Under the pieces are notes generated by a model. The model was not told the DNA's origin. It saw only the letters and a list, made by a program, of their open reading frames with translations, and searched no databases. Positions 35,524 to 44,095 of a stretch of 64,000 bases of DNA are shown here, one piece after another. The stretch spans positions 1-64,000 of the forward strand of contig NZ_JBAHUR010000015.1 of assembly GCF_036689815.1 (NCBI RefSeq), written 5' to 3'. The translations under genes were made by a program, and so were the position numbers. Source of the DNA: Magnetovibrio sp. PR-2. GTDB taxonomy: Bacteria > Pseudomonadota > Alphaproteobacteria > Rhodospirillales > Magnetovibrionaceae. The first letter of the stretch is position 1; the number at the start of each line of letters is the position of its first letter.

Positions 35524-36218
35524 CCTGCTCCTTCAATGGGCCAGCCGGCTTTGTAGCCCACATGCGGCACGGTCAAGACCGAAGCCTTGTCGCCAAGTTT
35601 TTTGCGAACACGGCTGACCAATATGTCGACCGCCCGAAAGTTCATGGGCCCGTCACCCGTTGACACCGCATCAACCAAATCGTCGCGGGACTGAACCTTT
35701 CCGTCCGCGTGGGCCAAGACCCACACCAATGTGAATTCAGCCGGGGTAAAATCAACTTTGCTGCCGTCTTCGCGGGTTGCGGTCCGGCGCAAACGGTCCA
35801 GCGTGACACCGCCCATGACCAGCATATCGTCGCGTGATGGTCCTTTATCGACCTGTGTGCGGCGCATCACGGCCTGGATTCGGGCAATCAATTCGCGTGG
35901 ATCAACGGGTTTGTTGACGTAGTCGTCGGCACCGACGTCAAAACACGCCAACTTGTCATCCACGCCCTCGCGTCCCGTCAGCACGACGATGGGAATGTCG
36001 GACCGTGCACGCACTTTGCGCACCAAAACGATGCCGTCTTCGTCGGGCAGTGTCAGATCGACGACCATGCAATCGAAGCTCTTCGTATCGATGACTTTGA
36101 ACAAGTCCGCGCCCGTGGCAACGCTGGTCACGTCGTATCCGTTCTTCCCCAGGTACGTCACGACGAAGTGAGCGAACTCAGGATCGTCTTCGACCATTAA
36201 TACGTTGATGTCTGTCAC
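35520..36218 (-). CDS. OmpR/PhoB-family response regulator
   Basis: 232 residues. The receiver domain has acidic residues in VEDD (10-12), the phospho-acceptor Asp54 in MVVDLTLPDEDG and Lys in VNKPVDP near 105. The C-terminal winged helix (about 130-230) ends VPHVGYKAGW. It follows the kinase gene by 80 bp. It is the natural candidate to bind the 11-bp-spaced GAAA repeats found at four promoters here, since OmpR-family dimers bind direct repeats of that period. Confidence 0.92.
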   Translation of the reverse strand: MTDINVLMVEDDPEFAHFVVTYLGKNGYDVTSVATGADLFKVIDTKSFDCMVVDLTLPDEDGIVLVRKVRARSDIPIVVLTGREGVDDKLACFDVGADDYVNKPVDPRELIARIQAVMRRTQVDKGPSRDDMLVMGGVTLDRLRRTATREDGSKVDFTPAEFTLVWVLAHADGKVQSRDDLVDAVSTGDGPMNFRAVDILVSRVRKKLGDKASVLTVPHVGYKAGWPIEGAG

Positions 36219-36298
36219 GGCCTTGCCCCTTGAACCTATAATCTTCTGACATCATCAACTTACGCACATCCCCACAACGCAACAACCTTAATGTGACG

Positions 36299-39200
36299 TT
36301 AGAAACATCCAGGAAACACCAAGGTCATCGTCGTGCCAGCACCCGGTTTACTTTGAATATCCAGATGTCCGCCGTGAAGTTTAATGAAGCGGTCTACGAC
36401 AGTTAAACCGATGCCACTGCCGCCTTTACGCTTGTCGCTCGATCCCGCTTGACCAAAGGTTTCACGCGCGATTTTAATCTGCTCTGGCGTCATGCCTTCG
36501 CCTTGGTCAAGGACTCTAACCAAGGCGTCCTTGCCGTCCTGAGCGAACTGCAAGGTGATTTCACCATGTTCTGAGGAATGGCGGATAGCGTTTGACAGCA
36601 GATTGATGATCATATGCTTCAGCGCGATGGGATCGGCTTCGAATGTGGGGATTGTATCCGCGCCTTCGACCCTGATCTTCACCCACCGTTCCGTTGCGGG
36701 ACCGACAGATAGGCTCAAGCTTTCTTTGGCGATCAACTCTGCATCTATGGGTTCCGGCGTGATTTCATAGCGCCCGGATTCCACCCGCGACATGGCGATA
36801 ATGTCGTCAATAATGCGGTGGAGATGCCCGCTGTTGCGGTTGATGGCTTTTGCGCTGTCACGAATTTCCTGCGGCACGCCATCATCATCGGCGTCCTCTT
36901 CCATCATCAAAGCGTAGCCCATGATGGTGTTCAGCGGCGTGCGCAAGTCGTGGCTCATCATGGTGAGGAACTTCGATTTTGCGTCGCTGGCCTCCAGCGC
37001 TTTCAAGCGTTCTTCATTGGCCTGAGCCTCCGCTCTTTTACGTTGGTTCACTTCGATTTTAAGCCGTCGGTTCCACATCAAGATCAGCACCAAAATCAAC
37101 ACCGACACGCCCGCAACTTGCAAGCCGACACGCACCAGGGCTGCTGTGTCCACAGCGTGTTCAAACCGCAGGGACACCCATTTCGCGCGCATGGCACTTT
37201 TGTCTTCATCGGGAATGGCGGCCAAGACTTTATCCAAAATCGAAACGAGCTCCGGCCAGTCTTTGCGCACGCCCATGCGTAAGTCGGCAGAGAACGGGGT
37301 GGGTGCGGCGACTTTAACGTTGCTCATGTTCAGCTGTTCGATGAAGTAGGTCGCCGTGGCCAAATTGCCGACATAGCCATCCACCCGGCCCACAGAGACA
37401 GCTTCCAACGCTTCGGCAACGGTTTTGGTCTCGACAATTTTAACGTTCGGAAAGTCTTTTTGAACGAAGTGAACAGCTGCATAATTTTCCGGGATCGCGA
37501 CCGTGCGCCCATCCATATCTTCAAGCCCCGCAACAAAATCCGCATCGTTTTGCGTAAACAGCATGATCGGGAAGCTCATGTAAGGTTCCGTGAAATTCAT
37601 CAACTCTTCACGAGCCGTCGTGTGGAAAGCGGAGGGTAAAATATCGATCTCACCCTTCTCAAACAACTCAAACGCTTCGGCCCAGGTTCGGTTATCACCT
37701 GGGATAAATGACATGCCGAAGGTGCCGTTGATGTGATTGATGATATCAGCCGACAGGCCTTGATAAGTTCCATCATCAATGAATTCCAGCGGGTGAAATT
37801 GCGGATCGATGCCCAGGCGGAATGTGGAATGCTGTTCTAACCAAGCCCGTTCATCCGCACTTAATTCGACAACAGCTTGGGCCGGGGCTTTCGCCAAGAC
37901 ATCCCCCAACCACTTTTGTTGCAGGCGGCGGATTTCACCTTGGTCTGCGGCATCAATGGCTTTTTGCAAGATGTCGCGCAGCACCGGCCAATCGTCACGC
38001 ACACCCAAACGCAGGCGGTTGGCAAAGGTTTCTTCGGGGAGCTCCCCGATAAAGCGCAAGTTGGTCAAAAACAGCTTGCGCATCAAATCGGTTTGAATGG
38101 CAATGCCGCCAATGGTCGCGTCCGCCTTGCCAACAGCGACGGCCTTTAAACAGTCTGGCTGCCCGTCCAACAGCATCAAATTGATTTCGGGAAATTCACG
38201 CTCGATGATTTCTTGATAAAAGAACCCATCGGGGATCGCCAACGTTTTGCCAAACAGGTCGTCAAACTTTTGAACGCTGGTGTTGTCATCTTTGATCACC
38301 AACACAGGCGGGTTTTCCACGTAAGGTTCCGTGAAGGCGATGTATTGATCGCGTTTGGGCGTCTTGATGATGTTAAGCATCACGTCCAAGTTTTTGTTTT
38401 TCACCAAGCCCAAAAACTCACCCCACGTCGGCCCGGTGACGTATTCGACCTCTACGCCGATGTCGCGCGCCAACATATTCATGTAATCGATGGAAAAGCC
38501 TTGCGGCCGGCCCTCTTTAAAGAAATTGAACGGTTCCCAATCACTTTCGTTGTGCACACGAATTTTGGGATGTGATTTGATAAAGGCATGCTGCTTTGCC
38601 GTTAAAGCCAGTTCTTGTTTGGAGAAAATCTGATTGTCCGGGTTGAGCACCCAACGGGCTTCGATCTCAGCCAATTCTTTGCGTGAGATCAAATCCAATC
38701 CCCGCTCGATGAGCGTTAGCAATTCGCCGTCACCTTTGCGCACGCCGAAGAACAAATCGTTTTCCAAAACCGGTGGGCCCGTGCTCACAATCGCGCCTTG
38801 CAAGCCAAGCCGACCCAGCATGGCTTCAACCGTTGCGTCTTCGCTGAGCGATACATCGATGTCCCCTTGGGACAGGGCGCGAAAGACTTCTTCGTCATCG
38901 CGATAGCCTAAAACATGGGCTTTGGGTTCAGTTTCACGCAAGTACGCTTCTTGGAACGACCCGAACATGGCACCCATGTTCACGTTTTGAAATGTCTGGG
39001 GTAGGTCTGCACCGACACGGTGGTAATGGCTCGACGTAATTTGATAGACCGGGCGGGAAAAATCGATCCATTGTGCCCGCGATGCACTGCGGAACAAACC
39101 GGAATGTATGTCCGCTTCGCCGTTGCGCAGGGCGTAGAGCGTGTCAGCCCAACTGCTTTGTTTGAATTCGATCTTGCGGCCCGTCTTGCGCGACCACAGC

Positions 39201-40069
39201 CGCCAAATATCCACCAACATGCCAGCAGGCGCACCGTTCACATCCGTCACAGTAAAAGGTGGATAGTTGCGTGATACGGCGATCACCAAAGAATCCGTCG
39301 CTTGTTTGGCGACCGGGCCCAGCCAGGCTTTGGTCAGCTTGCGCCGATCATTTGGCGTGATTTGGTTCAAGCCCGCGTTGACGGTCTCGACCAGATCCGA
39401 ACGGCCTTTCTTGGCCGCGACATAGAGATAGTTTTCCGCCAATGGTGCACTGGCGTTGTATTGATAAAGCCCGTCAAGATTACGTTCGGCTAAGAAGAAC
39501 AAAGCCGTTTGTTCAACATCGGCAAAAAAGCGTATCTCTTTATTCAGCACTGCGTCGTAAAGGGCGCCTGTCGTCGGATAGGCTACCACTTCGGCCCCGG
39601 GTGCAACGCGCGGCAGGTGCGCATGCTCCAACGAGCCATCCAACACGCCAATGCGAAAACCTGCCAAATCTTTGAAGTCACCCGTCAGGTCAATGCCTTT
39701 GGGGCTAAAGATATAAATGTTGCTGGTCAACAGAGGCTCGCCGTAATTCAGATAAACTTGGCGTTCGGGTGTTTTGTTCAAACCGGCGTGAACATCGGCA
39801 CGACCATCCTTGACCATATCCAACGTTTCGCTCCAAGGAGCAGACTTGAATTCAATGGGCGTCCCGGTCCGTTTTGACCAAAGTGTCCACAGATCGACGA
39901 TCAACCCTGTCGGGTTTCCGTTTTCATCTTGGTATTCAAAAGGTGCAAAATCATTTCCAACGGCGATGCGAACGGAGTCTGCGGCATGCGCGCTCGTCGC
40001 CATAAAGAGGCCGGCCAGCACTATGGAAACATAAGCCCAACCGCCAAACCTTCGTAAAACCGTAACCAT
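36299..40069 (-). CDS. Sensor histidine kinase with four periplasmic solute-binding domains
   Basis: 1256 residues from ATG 40069, chosen because it opens a signal peptide (cleavage AHAA) after a GGGGGCG site; an open frame continues 27 codons upstream. Four SBP_bac_3-type domains follow in tandem, marked by PFEYQDENG, PPFTVTDVNG, PFNFFKEGRPQG and PLEFIDDGTYQG. TM is near 980-1000, the HisKA phospho-His in SHDLRTPLN near 1037, then HATPase boxes NAIRHS, DQGEGM and GSGIGLTVV. It resembles BvgS/EvgS sensors but has four binding modules and no receiver or Hpt domain. Amino-acid-like ligands are likely from the domain family. Confidence 0.9.
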   Translation of the reverse strand: MVTVLRRFGGWAYVSIVLAGLFMATSAHAADSVRIAVGNDFAPFEYQDENGNPTGLIVDLWTLWSKRTGTPIEFKSAPWSETLDMVKDGRADVHAGLNKTPERQVYLNYGEPLLTSNIYIFSPKGIDLTGDFKDLAGFRIGVLDGSLEHAHLPRVAPGAEVVAYPTTGALYDAVLNKEIRFFADVEQTALFFLAERNLDGLYQYNASAPLAENYLYVAAKKGRSDLVETVNAGLNQITPNDRRKLTKAWLGPVAKQATDSLVIAVSRNYPPFTVTDVNGAPAGMLVDIWRLWSRKTGRKIEFKQSSWADTLYALRNGEADIHSGLFRSASRAQWIDFSRPVYQITSSHYHRVGADLPQTFQNVNMGAMFGSFQEAYLRETEPKAHVLGYRDDEEVFRALSQGDIDVSLSEDATVEAMLGRLGLQGAIVSTGPPVLENDLFFGVRKGDGELLTLIERGLDLISRKELAEIEARWVLNPDNQIFSKQELALTAKQHAFIKSHPKIRVHNESDWEPFNFFKEGRPQGFSIDYMNMLARDIGVEVEYVTGPTWGEFLGLVKNKNLDVMLNIIKTPKRDQYIAFTEPYVENPPVLVIKDDNTSVQKFDDLFGKTLAIPDGFFYQEIIEREFPEINLMLLDGQPDCLKAVAVGKADATIGGIAIQTDLMRKLFLTNLRFIGELPEETFANRLRLGVRDDWPVLRDILQKAIDAADQGEIRRLQQKWLGDVLAKAPAQAVVELSADERAWLEQHSTFRLGIDPQFHPLEFIDDGTYQGLSADIINHINGTFGMSFIPGDNRTWAEAFELFEKGEIDILPSAFHTTAREELMNFTEPYMSFPIMLFTQNDADFVAGLEDMDGRTVAIPENYAAVHFVQKDFPNVKIVETKTVAEALEAVSVGRVDGYVGNLATATYFIEQLNMSNVKVAAPTPFSADLRMGVRKDWPELVSILDKVLAAIPDEDKSAMRAKWVSLRFEHAVDTAALVRVGLQVAGVSVLILVLILMWNRRLKIEVNQRKRAEAQANEERLKALEASDAKSKFLTMMSHDLRTPLNTIMGYALMMEEDADDDGVPQEIRDSAKAINRNSGHLHRIIDDIIAMSRVESGRYEITPEPIDAELIAKESLSLSVGPATERWVKIRVEGADTIPTFEADPIALKHMIINLLSNAIRHSSEHGEITLQFAQDGKDALVRVLDQGEGMTPEQIKIARETFGQAGSSDKRKGGSGIGLTVVDRFIKLHGGHLDIQSKPGAGTTMTLVFPGCF
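36300..36315 (+). promoter_or_regulatory. Possible fifth operator, inverted, between kinase and regulator genes
   Basis: AGAAACATC-CAG-GAAA reads on the plus strand at 36301-36316 or so, overlapping the kinase stop codon, with the same internal spacing as the four promoter boxes but the opposite orientation. No TTGA follows at N11. It lies about 85 bp before the response-regulator start and could be an autoregulatory site or a chance product of the kinase C-terminal codons. Confidence 0.35.
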
Positions 40070-40170
40070 CGTCGCCCCCGTTGAGCCAAGTTTTCGAACT
40101 TGGACGGTGCGGTTCTTCAGTATCGCTTCTCGTAACAAACATGACCGCACAGGTCTGATCTTATAAAAGA

Positions 40171-40344
40171 TCAGTAAGAATCCCAGGGGGAATTTTTATC
40201 TGTGCTGTAATTGGACCAAAGGCCGCCGATGATAAACCCGGCAATGACGATGGCGAAAATCGCCAGACCAAGATATTGATCCGTGGTTATCGGGCCAGAA
40301 ACCGCTTCGGATATTTTGCTTAAAAACACCTGTTGATGTGTCAT
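40171..40344 (-). CDS. Small one-TM protein, first gene of the sensor operon
   Basis: 57 residues (MTHQQVFLSKISEAV...) with one TM helix at about 27-46 and a polar tail ending SPWDSY. AGAGAGG stands 6-12 bases before ATG 40344. It lies directly downstream of shared promoter copy 4 and 101 bp before the kinase start. It has the same size class and topology as the small protein that closes this operon. It may adjust kinase activity in the membrane; this is speculation from context. Confidence 0.65.
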   Translation of the reverse strand: MTHQQVFLSKISEAVSGPITTDQYLGLAIFAIVIAGFIIGGLWSNYSTDKNSPWDSY

Positions 40345-40379
40345 CTGCGCCTCTCTCTTACTTGTGCTTCGATACAGTT

Positions 40380-40435
40380 AGGGTGCGCTGGAGCCTGGAA
40401 AACATCAACGATCTCTTGATTTCTGAGATGTTTCT
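40380..40435 (-). promoter_or_regulatory. Shared regulon promoter, copy 4 (upstream of the sensor operon)
   Basis: On the minus strand AGAAACATC (40435-40427), TCA, GAAA (40423-40420), 11 bases, TTGATG as -35 (40408-40403). The -10 is weak (CACCCT at 17 bp). Its presence before the kinase-regulator operon implies autoregulation. Confidence 0.7.
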
Positions 40436-40732
40436 AGAATTCGGCTTCCAACAAGGACTGCCTCGCTCAAGTATGCTCGGGGCCTATTTGGCCCGTGGTG
40501 CAGAAACGCTGTGATAACAATTTGACGCACTTAGCGTCTTGCATCCTGAAAACACTAGGATAGCTGTTTAGTCGTTTGTGCCTTCAAGAGTGACTCGGAG
40601 TGTTAAAAATGAAAAAACTATTGGGTTGTTCTTCAGAATCCCACATATGGAATTGTTACACGCTGAATAGGCGGTTTAAATAATAAAGTAAGCAGTCATA
40701 AGAACTGTAAGTTTGAAGATAGTTCGTACACA
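40436..40732. other. Intergenic stretch between the regulon and the plasmid-like backbone
   Basis: No supported gene. A 24-codon frame (MKKLLGC...) at about 40609 has no good ribosome site. A short palindrome GACGC-ACTTA-GCGTC lies near 40534. Confidence 0.4.
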
Positions 40733-40762
40733 TTTTAAAGCCGCCTTCGGGCGGCTTTAAAA
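40733..40762 (-). terminator. Terminator after the replication initiator gene
   Basis: TTTTAAAGCCGCC and GGCGGCTTTAAAA form a 13-bp stem closed by a cUUCGg-type tetraloop, with A/T-rich outer pairs acting as the tail. It sits 4 bp after the rep stop at 40766. Confidence 0.8.
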
Positions 40763-40765
40763 TAA

Positions 40766-41584
40766 TCATGCGGCTTTCTGTTTGCTGAATGTCAAAGTGA
40801 TCTTATTCACTTCTCTAGTCCGCCTTCTCCGCTCGGTTTCAAATTTGATATTAAGGCCAGTCCGGTCTTGAATTTGTTTGATCGCAGGCTCAAGTGCCCG
40901 GCCCTTCAGGGCGGTCCAAGTCGGCAGTGAGTTCCCAACGCCCAGAAGAAGTCTGAGCTCATCCGGCGTTGTGTTCCGGAAATTCAGTTTGCGCCTGTAG
41001 TAAAGGCGAGCAAGCTCATATAGTGACAAAGCGTACTTGGACGTCAGCTTCAAGCTTTCCGCCATATTGATCATGCCCCATTTGTATTCATCAGAAAGGG
41101 GTAGGCGCAGTTCGTTTTTAAACTTCCAGAATGCGTATTCGCCACACTCCGAGACGCCACCCACTTCAAGAAGTGAGACAGACACATTTCCAAAACTCGG
41201 GAACACCATATCTACTGAGCTCAACTGGTCGAAGGCTTTCCGAAGCCGTTGATTGCCACAATCTGCTCCATTGCCAATTGACCGCCGGACATCCGAAGCG
41301 TAGGCGTAAAACACGTAATCGGCTTCAGGATTGCTCAACCAGTCCCAGGACAAGCAAAGAATGAAGTTTTGCAATCGCCGCACCGCCAGGGGGAAACCTT
41401 CAACGACAGGGCTTGCCTCAATCAACCATGCTGGTTTTGGAAACTTGACGCTTTCGGGCTTGGCAATGGGGTTATCGAATGGAATTGGCCAAAATGCTTC
41501 GCCGCAAACATCATTTACAAAATTCTCGGGGTAGACCAGTACATTGCCGATATCGTCAAAAAAAACTTCAATGTGATCAGTCAT
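40766..41584 (-). CDS. Rep_3-family plasmid replication initiator
   Basis: 272 residues from ATG 41584, which follows AAGGAATATAAC; the open frame runs 34 codons further but without a ribosome site. The middle and C-terminal parts follow Rep_3 initiators: KYALSLYELARLYYRR near 190, TPDELRLLLG near 212, then LEPAIKQIQDRTGLNIKFE and a basic RRRR with VNKITLTF at the end. It would bind iterons and open an origin. Its presence in an integrated island points to a captured plasmid or an element that can replicate after excision. Confidence 0.8.
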   Translation of the reverse strand: MTDHIEVFFDDIGNVLVYPENFVNDVCGEAFWPIPFDNPIAKPESVKFPKPAWLIEASPVVEGFPLAVRRLQNFILCLSWDWLSNPEADYVFYAYASDVRRSIGNGADCGNQRLRKAFDQLSSVDMVFPSFGNVSVSLLEVGGVSECGEYAFWKFKNELRLPLSDEYKWGMINMAESLKLTSKYALSLYELARLYYRRKLNFRNTTPDELRLLLGVGNSLPTWTALKGRALEPAIKQIQDRTGLNIKFETERRRRTREVNKITLTFSKQKAA

Positions 41585-41978
41585 GTTATATTCCTTATCG
41601 TTATTGGGCCGCATTGCCGTTGAAAAAAAACAGTATGTTTTTTTTGGCCGTTTCAATTGTGGGGCATCCCTAAAATTTTGGATCATTCCCGGGGTGGCAT
41701 TTGTGTTTTCGGGGTGCCGAGTTGTTTTCGTAGACTTGCAAAATGTTTTTCCGTATTGTTGTAATGCATTGTTTTAGAACACATTTTTGCATCCCTGAAA
41801 CTTATAGAAACACTTTGAAAACTCAGAAAAACCTTAAAAAGCACCATGTGCAGGATTGGGGGAGGGATTTAGGAGGGCATACGCCCAACAACACCAGAAT
41901 GAACAGCTTTGTTCTCCATACATGGGAGTGCGGTCAGAGACCACGCTAATGTCGCTGCCATAAACCCTCTTTCTACGG
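41585..41978. other. AT-rich non-coding region upstream of rep, possible replication origin
   Basis: No gene. It contains an A8/T8 inverted repeat around 41625-41648, two GCATCCCT-(A/G)-AAA copies (about 41668 and 41791) and several TGTTTT units. This would suit an origin next to a Rep_3 gene, but I see no clean iteron array. Confidence 0.35.
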
Positions 41979-42320
41979 CTATAGAGTCTCAGCTTCCCTG
42001 AGATATCGTTCGACGGCCTCAAGCACCAAATCGTTGGCCCTGACCTTTCCGCGACAACTGCCTTGATCATCGACAGTGTAGGACTGTTGAGAAGCACGCA
42101 TCTCAAGGGTCTTGTATTGCCCCATGGGGATGTAAAGGCTGGTCTTGTGCATCTGCTTTGCAGGCAATTGCTGTGGAGCCGCCGCAGTCGTCTCATCGGG
42201 TATGATATCTGCAACTTGCTCCTGCTCGACCTTTTCCACGTTTTTCTGCTCAGCGACAGTGGGTTCTGTAACTTCCGGTTCAACGGGGTGGTCGAAGGCA
42301 TCCAGGTTCATTTTTGCCAT
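41979..42320 (-). CDS. Ribbon-helix-helix-like partition partner of ParA
   Basis: 113 residues. An acidic, disordered N-terminal half precedes a C-terminal stretch (KTSLYIPMGQYKTLEMRA, about 59-76, then VLEAVERYLRE) with the beta-strand plus two-helix pattern of RHH DNA-binding proteins. It starts 3 bp after the parA stop, the place of a ParB/ParG-type centromere-binding partner. A decayed copy of its C-terminal part may be present at 50686-50790. Confidence 0.65.
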   Translation of the reverse strand: MAKMNLDAFDHPVEPEVTEPTVAEQKNVEKVEQEQVADIIPDETTAAAPQQLPAKQMHKTSLYIPMGQYKTLEMRASQQSYTVDDQGSCRGKVRANDLVLEAVERYLREAETL

Positions 42321-42323
42321 TGT

Positions 42324-42971
42324 TCAAATCCTTTCTTTAATGAAGTTCCATAGGTTGCGAATTTCATCCGCAGCCTTGCTTTTGGGGGCTGCTTCGAGAA
42401 CCCCATAACCATCGTTTAGAGACCGGCTGTAGTCCCGGCGGTTGCGGATGATGGTAGGGGCCACAGTGAGGCCGTAGCGGCGGAGGATTTCGAGCGCCTC
42501 GAGCGTATCGGGATTTTCCGCCATGCCGCGTTTTGCCGGCGCTTGGGAAATCACGAACACCGTTCGCTCCAGAGCATCCGCGTTCTTGAGAATTGTGTAT
42601 GTGTCACCCGCGGCTTCGAGATCGAGAACCGTAGGACGGATTGGCACCACGATCAGGTCGGAGTGCCCTGCCAGTTCTTGATAGCGCTCGCTACTGCGCG
42701 GTTCTGTATCGAGGAAAACCAGATCCTTGTTCGTGTTCTTGACGCTGCGCACCACATCCGAGATGGCCATGGAACGGGGCACGTCGCCAAACAGTAGATC
42801 AGCAACAGTGTTATCGCGCTTTTCGAAGCGGCGAATAATGCTGCTCTGCGGATCCAGGTCAAAGATTGCCGATGAAATGCCGTCGTAAACGGCACAGGTA
42901 TAAAGGTTCGCGGACATTGTGGTTTTGCCGCTTCCGCCCTTCTGCGCGTGTGTCATAATGAGTCTAGTCAT
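42324..42971 (-). CDS. parA: ParA-family partition ATPase
   Basis: 215 residues with the deviant Walker A KGGSGKTT (11-18), the DLDPQSS switch (about 39-45) and FLDTEPR near 86. Short ParA/Soj-type ATPases without a DNA-binding N-terminus pair with small RHH proteins, as found just downstream. It would segregate the element while extrachromosomal. The codon and base character matches the neighbouring mobilization genes. Confidence 0.88.
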   Translation of the reverse strand: MTRLIMTHAQKGGSGKTTMSANLYTCAVYDGISSAIFDLDPQSSIIRRFEKRDNTVADLLFGDVPRSMAISDVVRSVKNTNKDLVFLDTEPRSSERYQELAGHSDLIVVPIRPTVLDLEAAGDTYTILKNADALERTVFVISQAPAKRGMAENPDTLEALEILRRYGLTVAPTIIRNRRDYSRSLNDGYGVLEAAPKSKAADEIRNLWNFIKERI

Positions 42972-43315
42972 AATTGATCCTTAAAAAAGTTTTTCAATAA
43001 TTCCATGTATGGCCAAGCTCTATGACTTCCCAAGGGCATGACCCAAAAAAAAATGTAGATCCGCGCATTTTTATATCTTCGGCGTCATGACATCCTAGCG
43101 TTCGATGGTCACAACGACAGCAGGTCTTAAGGCCGTGACGCTTTGACTTAAGGCTGATGTATGGCCATAGCCCCATGGAATTCAAATGCCCCACCAACAG
43201 AGCGTCAGAGAGACGCCGCGCTGTGACGTCATGAAGCCCGAGGGTCAGAGCACAACGCAGCCGGAATGCCATGACGTAATAGCACTGCGGCTGCGTGGAG
43301 GGAGGTCTTCAGACG
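42972..43315. other. Intergenic region rich in TGACGT motifs
   Basis: No gene. It contains TGACGTCA near 43224 and at 43319-43326, TGACGTAA near 43271, and further GTCATGAC variants. The same octamer recurs inside the relaxase gene (45130-45260). It could be a binding site for a protein of the element; parA promoter elements should also lie here. Confidence 0.4.
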
Positions 43316-43822
43316 TCATGACGTCACGACTTGAATGATGATGTCGGTACCGGTCAGGCGCCGCTCCAAGTACGTCTTGATCGCGTTGCCCTGATACCGG
43401 GTCCAGCGCTTGCCGTCCCGGGTGATGTCTTTGGATTTCTTGAGACCGGCTTCTCGCAGGATCGCAGAAATGGAGCGGCCGGGACGATCTGGGATCAGGA
43501 CTTCCAAGGGTACGGGTTTTCGCGCTTTAGCCAAAGCGGATTCACCATTTCTCTGGAATGCTGCCGTTCGGCTCTGATCCTTCTGCATGGTTTCTGCCCC
43601 ACGGAGCAGTATCCCGGCAATAACGGTATCTTCTAGGCTATCCAGACCGATTTCATAAACAACGCGGCCAATGCCGTACAACCGATCAAGGTGTGTCCGC
43701 TGGTGGTGTTTCTTTAGTTCCTGTTCGGCATCACGCTTTTTTCCCCGTGCCTCTTCCGCCGAGGCAATCGCCTTGTCTGCTTCGGCAATAATTTTCTCTA
43801 ATTCATTCTGCGATTTCCCCAT
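43316..43822 (-). CDS. TraD/MobC-like mobilization accessory protein
   Basis: 168 residues from ATG 43822, chosen for AAGGAG 7 bases upstream; the frame is open for 10 more codons. A helical N-terminus (about 5-45) precedes HLDRLYGIGRVVYEIGLDS and an LEDTVIAGILLRGAE stretch that follows the TraD-type (Ti) accessory pattern (GL..LD..TLLGALLE). It is divergent from the relaxase gene, the usual layout with oriT in between. The C-terminal half (about 105-168) looks like an added DNA-binding part. Confidence 0.65.
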   Translation of the reverse strand: MGKSQNELEKIIAEADKAIASAEEARGKKRDAEQELKKHHQRTHLDRLYGIGRVVYEIGLDSLEDTVIAGILLRGAETMQKDQSRTAAFQRNGESALAKARKPVPLEVLIPDRPGRSISAILREAGLKKSKDITRDGKRWTRYQGNAIKTYLERRLTGTDIIIQVVTS

Positions 43823-44095
43823 GGTGCTCTCCTTTGATGAGTTGTCCCTCATGAAAGGAAATTGACGTGGCGTAGAAATTTCCTAGGCCCGTCGTGAAGT
43901 TTTTTTGCGTATCGGAGGTGATCCGCAGCCATTGCATTGTGATGGAAAAGCATCGGCGCGAAGCAGCCGTGGCATGCCTGTATGGGAATGTCTGCAACAC
44001 TATACAAATTTGTCGGGGTCAAATTCGTGTGTTCGCTCCCGCGGGGTAGGCAAAACAAGTTCTCACTTCAATCTCCTCCATCAGGAGGAAATGAA
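43823..44095. promoter_or_regulatory. Divergent region between TraD-like and relaxase genes, possible oriT
   Basis: It holds an imperfect inverted repeat GGAAATT...AAATTTCC (about 43857-43892). No copy of the AGGGCGCAAT nic core is visible, so the oriT is unproven. At 44074-44089 a stem TCCTCC/GGAGGA with a 4-nt loop covers the ribosome site of the relaxase gene, a parallel to the masked ribosome sites of the P genes. Confidence 0.5.

Noticed and set aside
40609-40683. Small frame MKKLLGC... resembling a lipoprotein start
   Set aside because: It has only 24 codons, no ribosome site and no hydrophobic stretch after the start.
43823-44095. Ti/Q-type nic core upstream of the second relaxase
   Set aside because: Only an imperfect inverted repeat is present. 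The AGGGCGCAAT core seen near 13095 is absent, so I did not call a firm oriT here.
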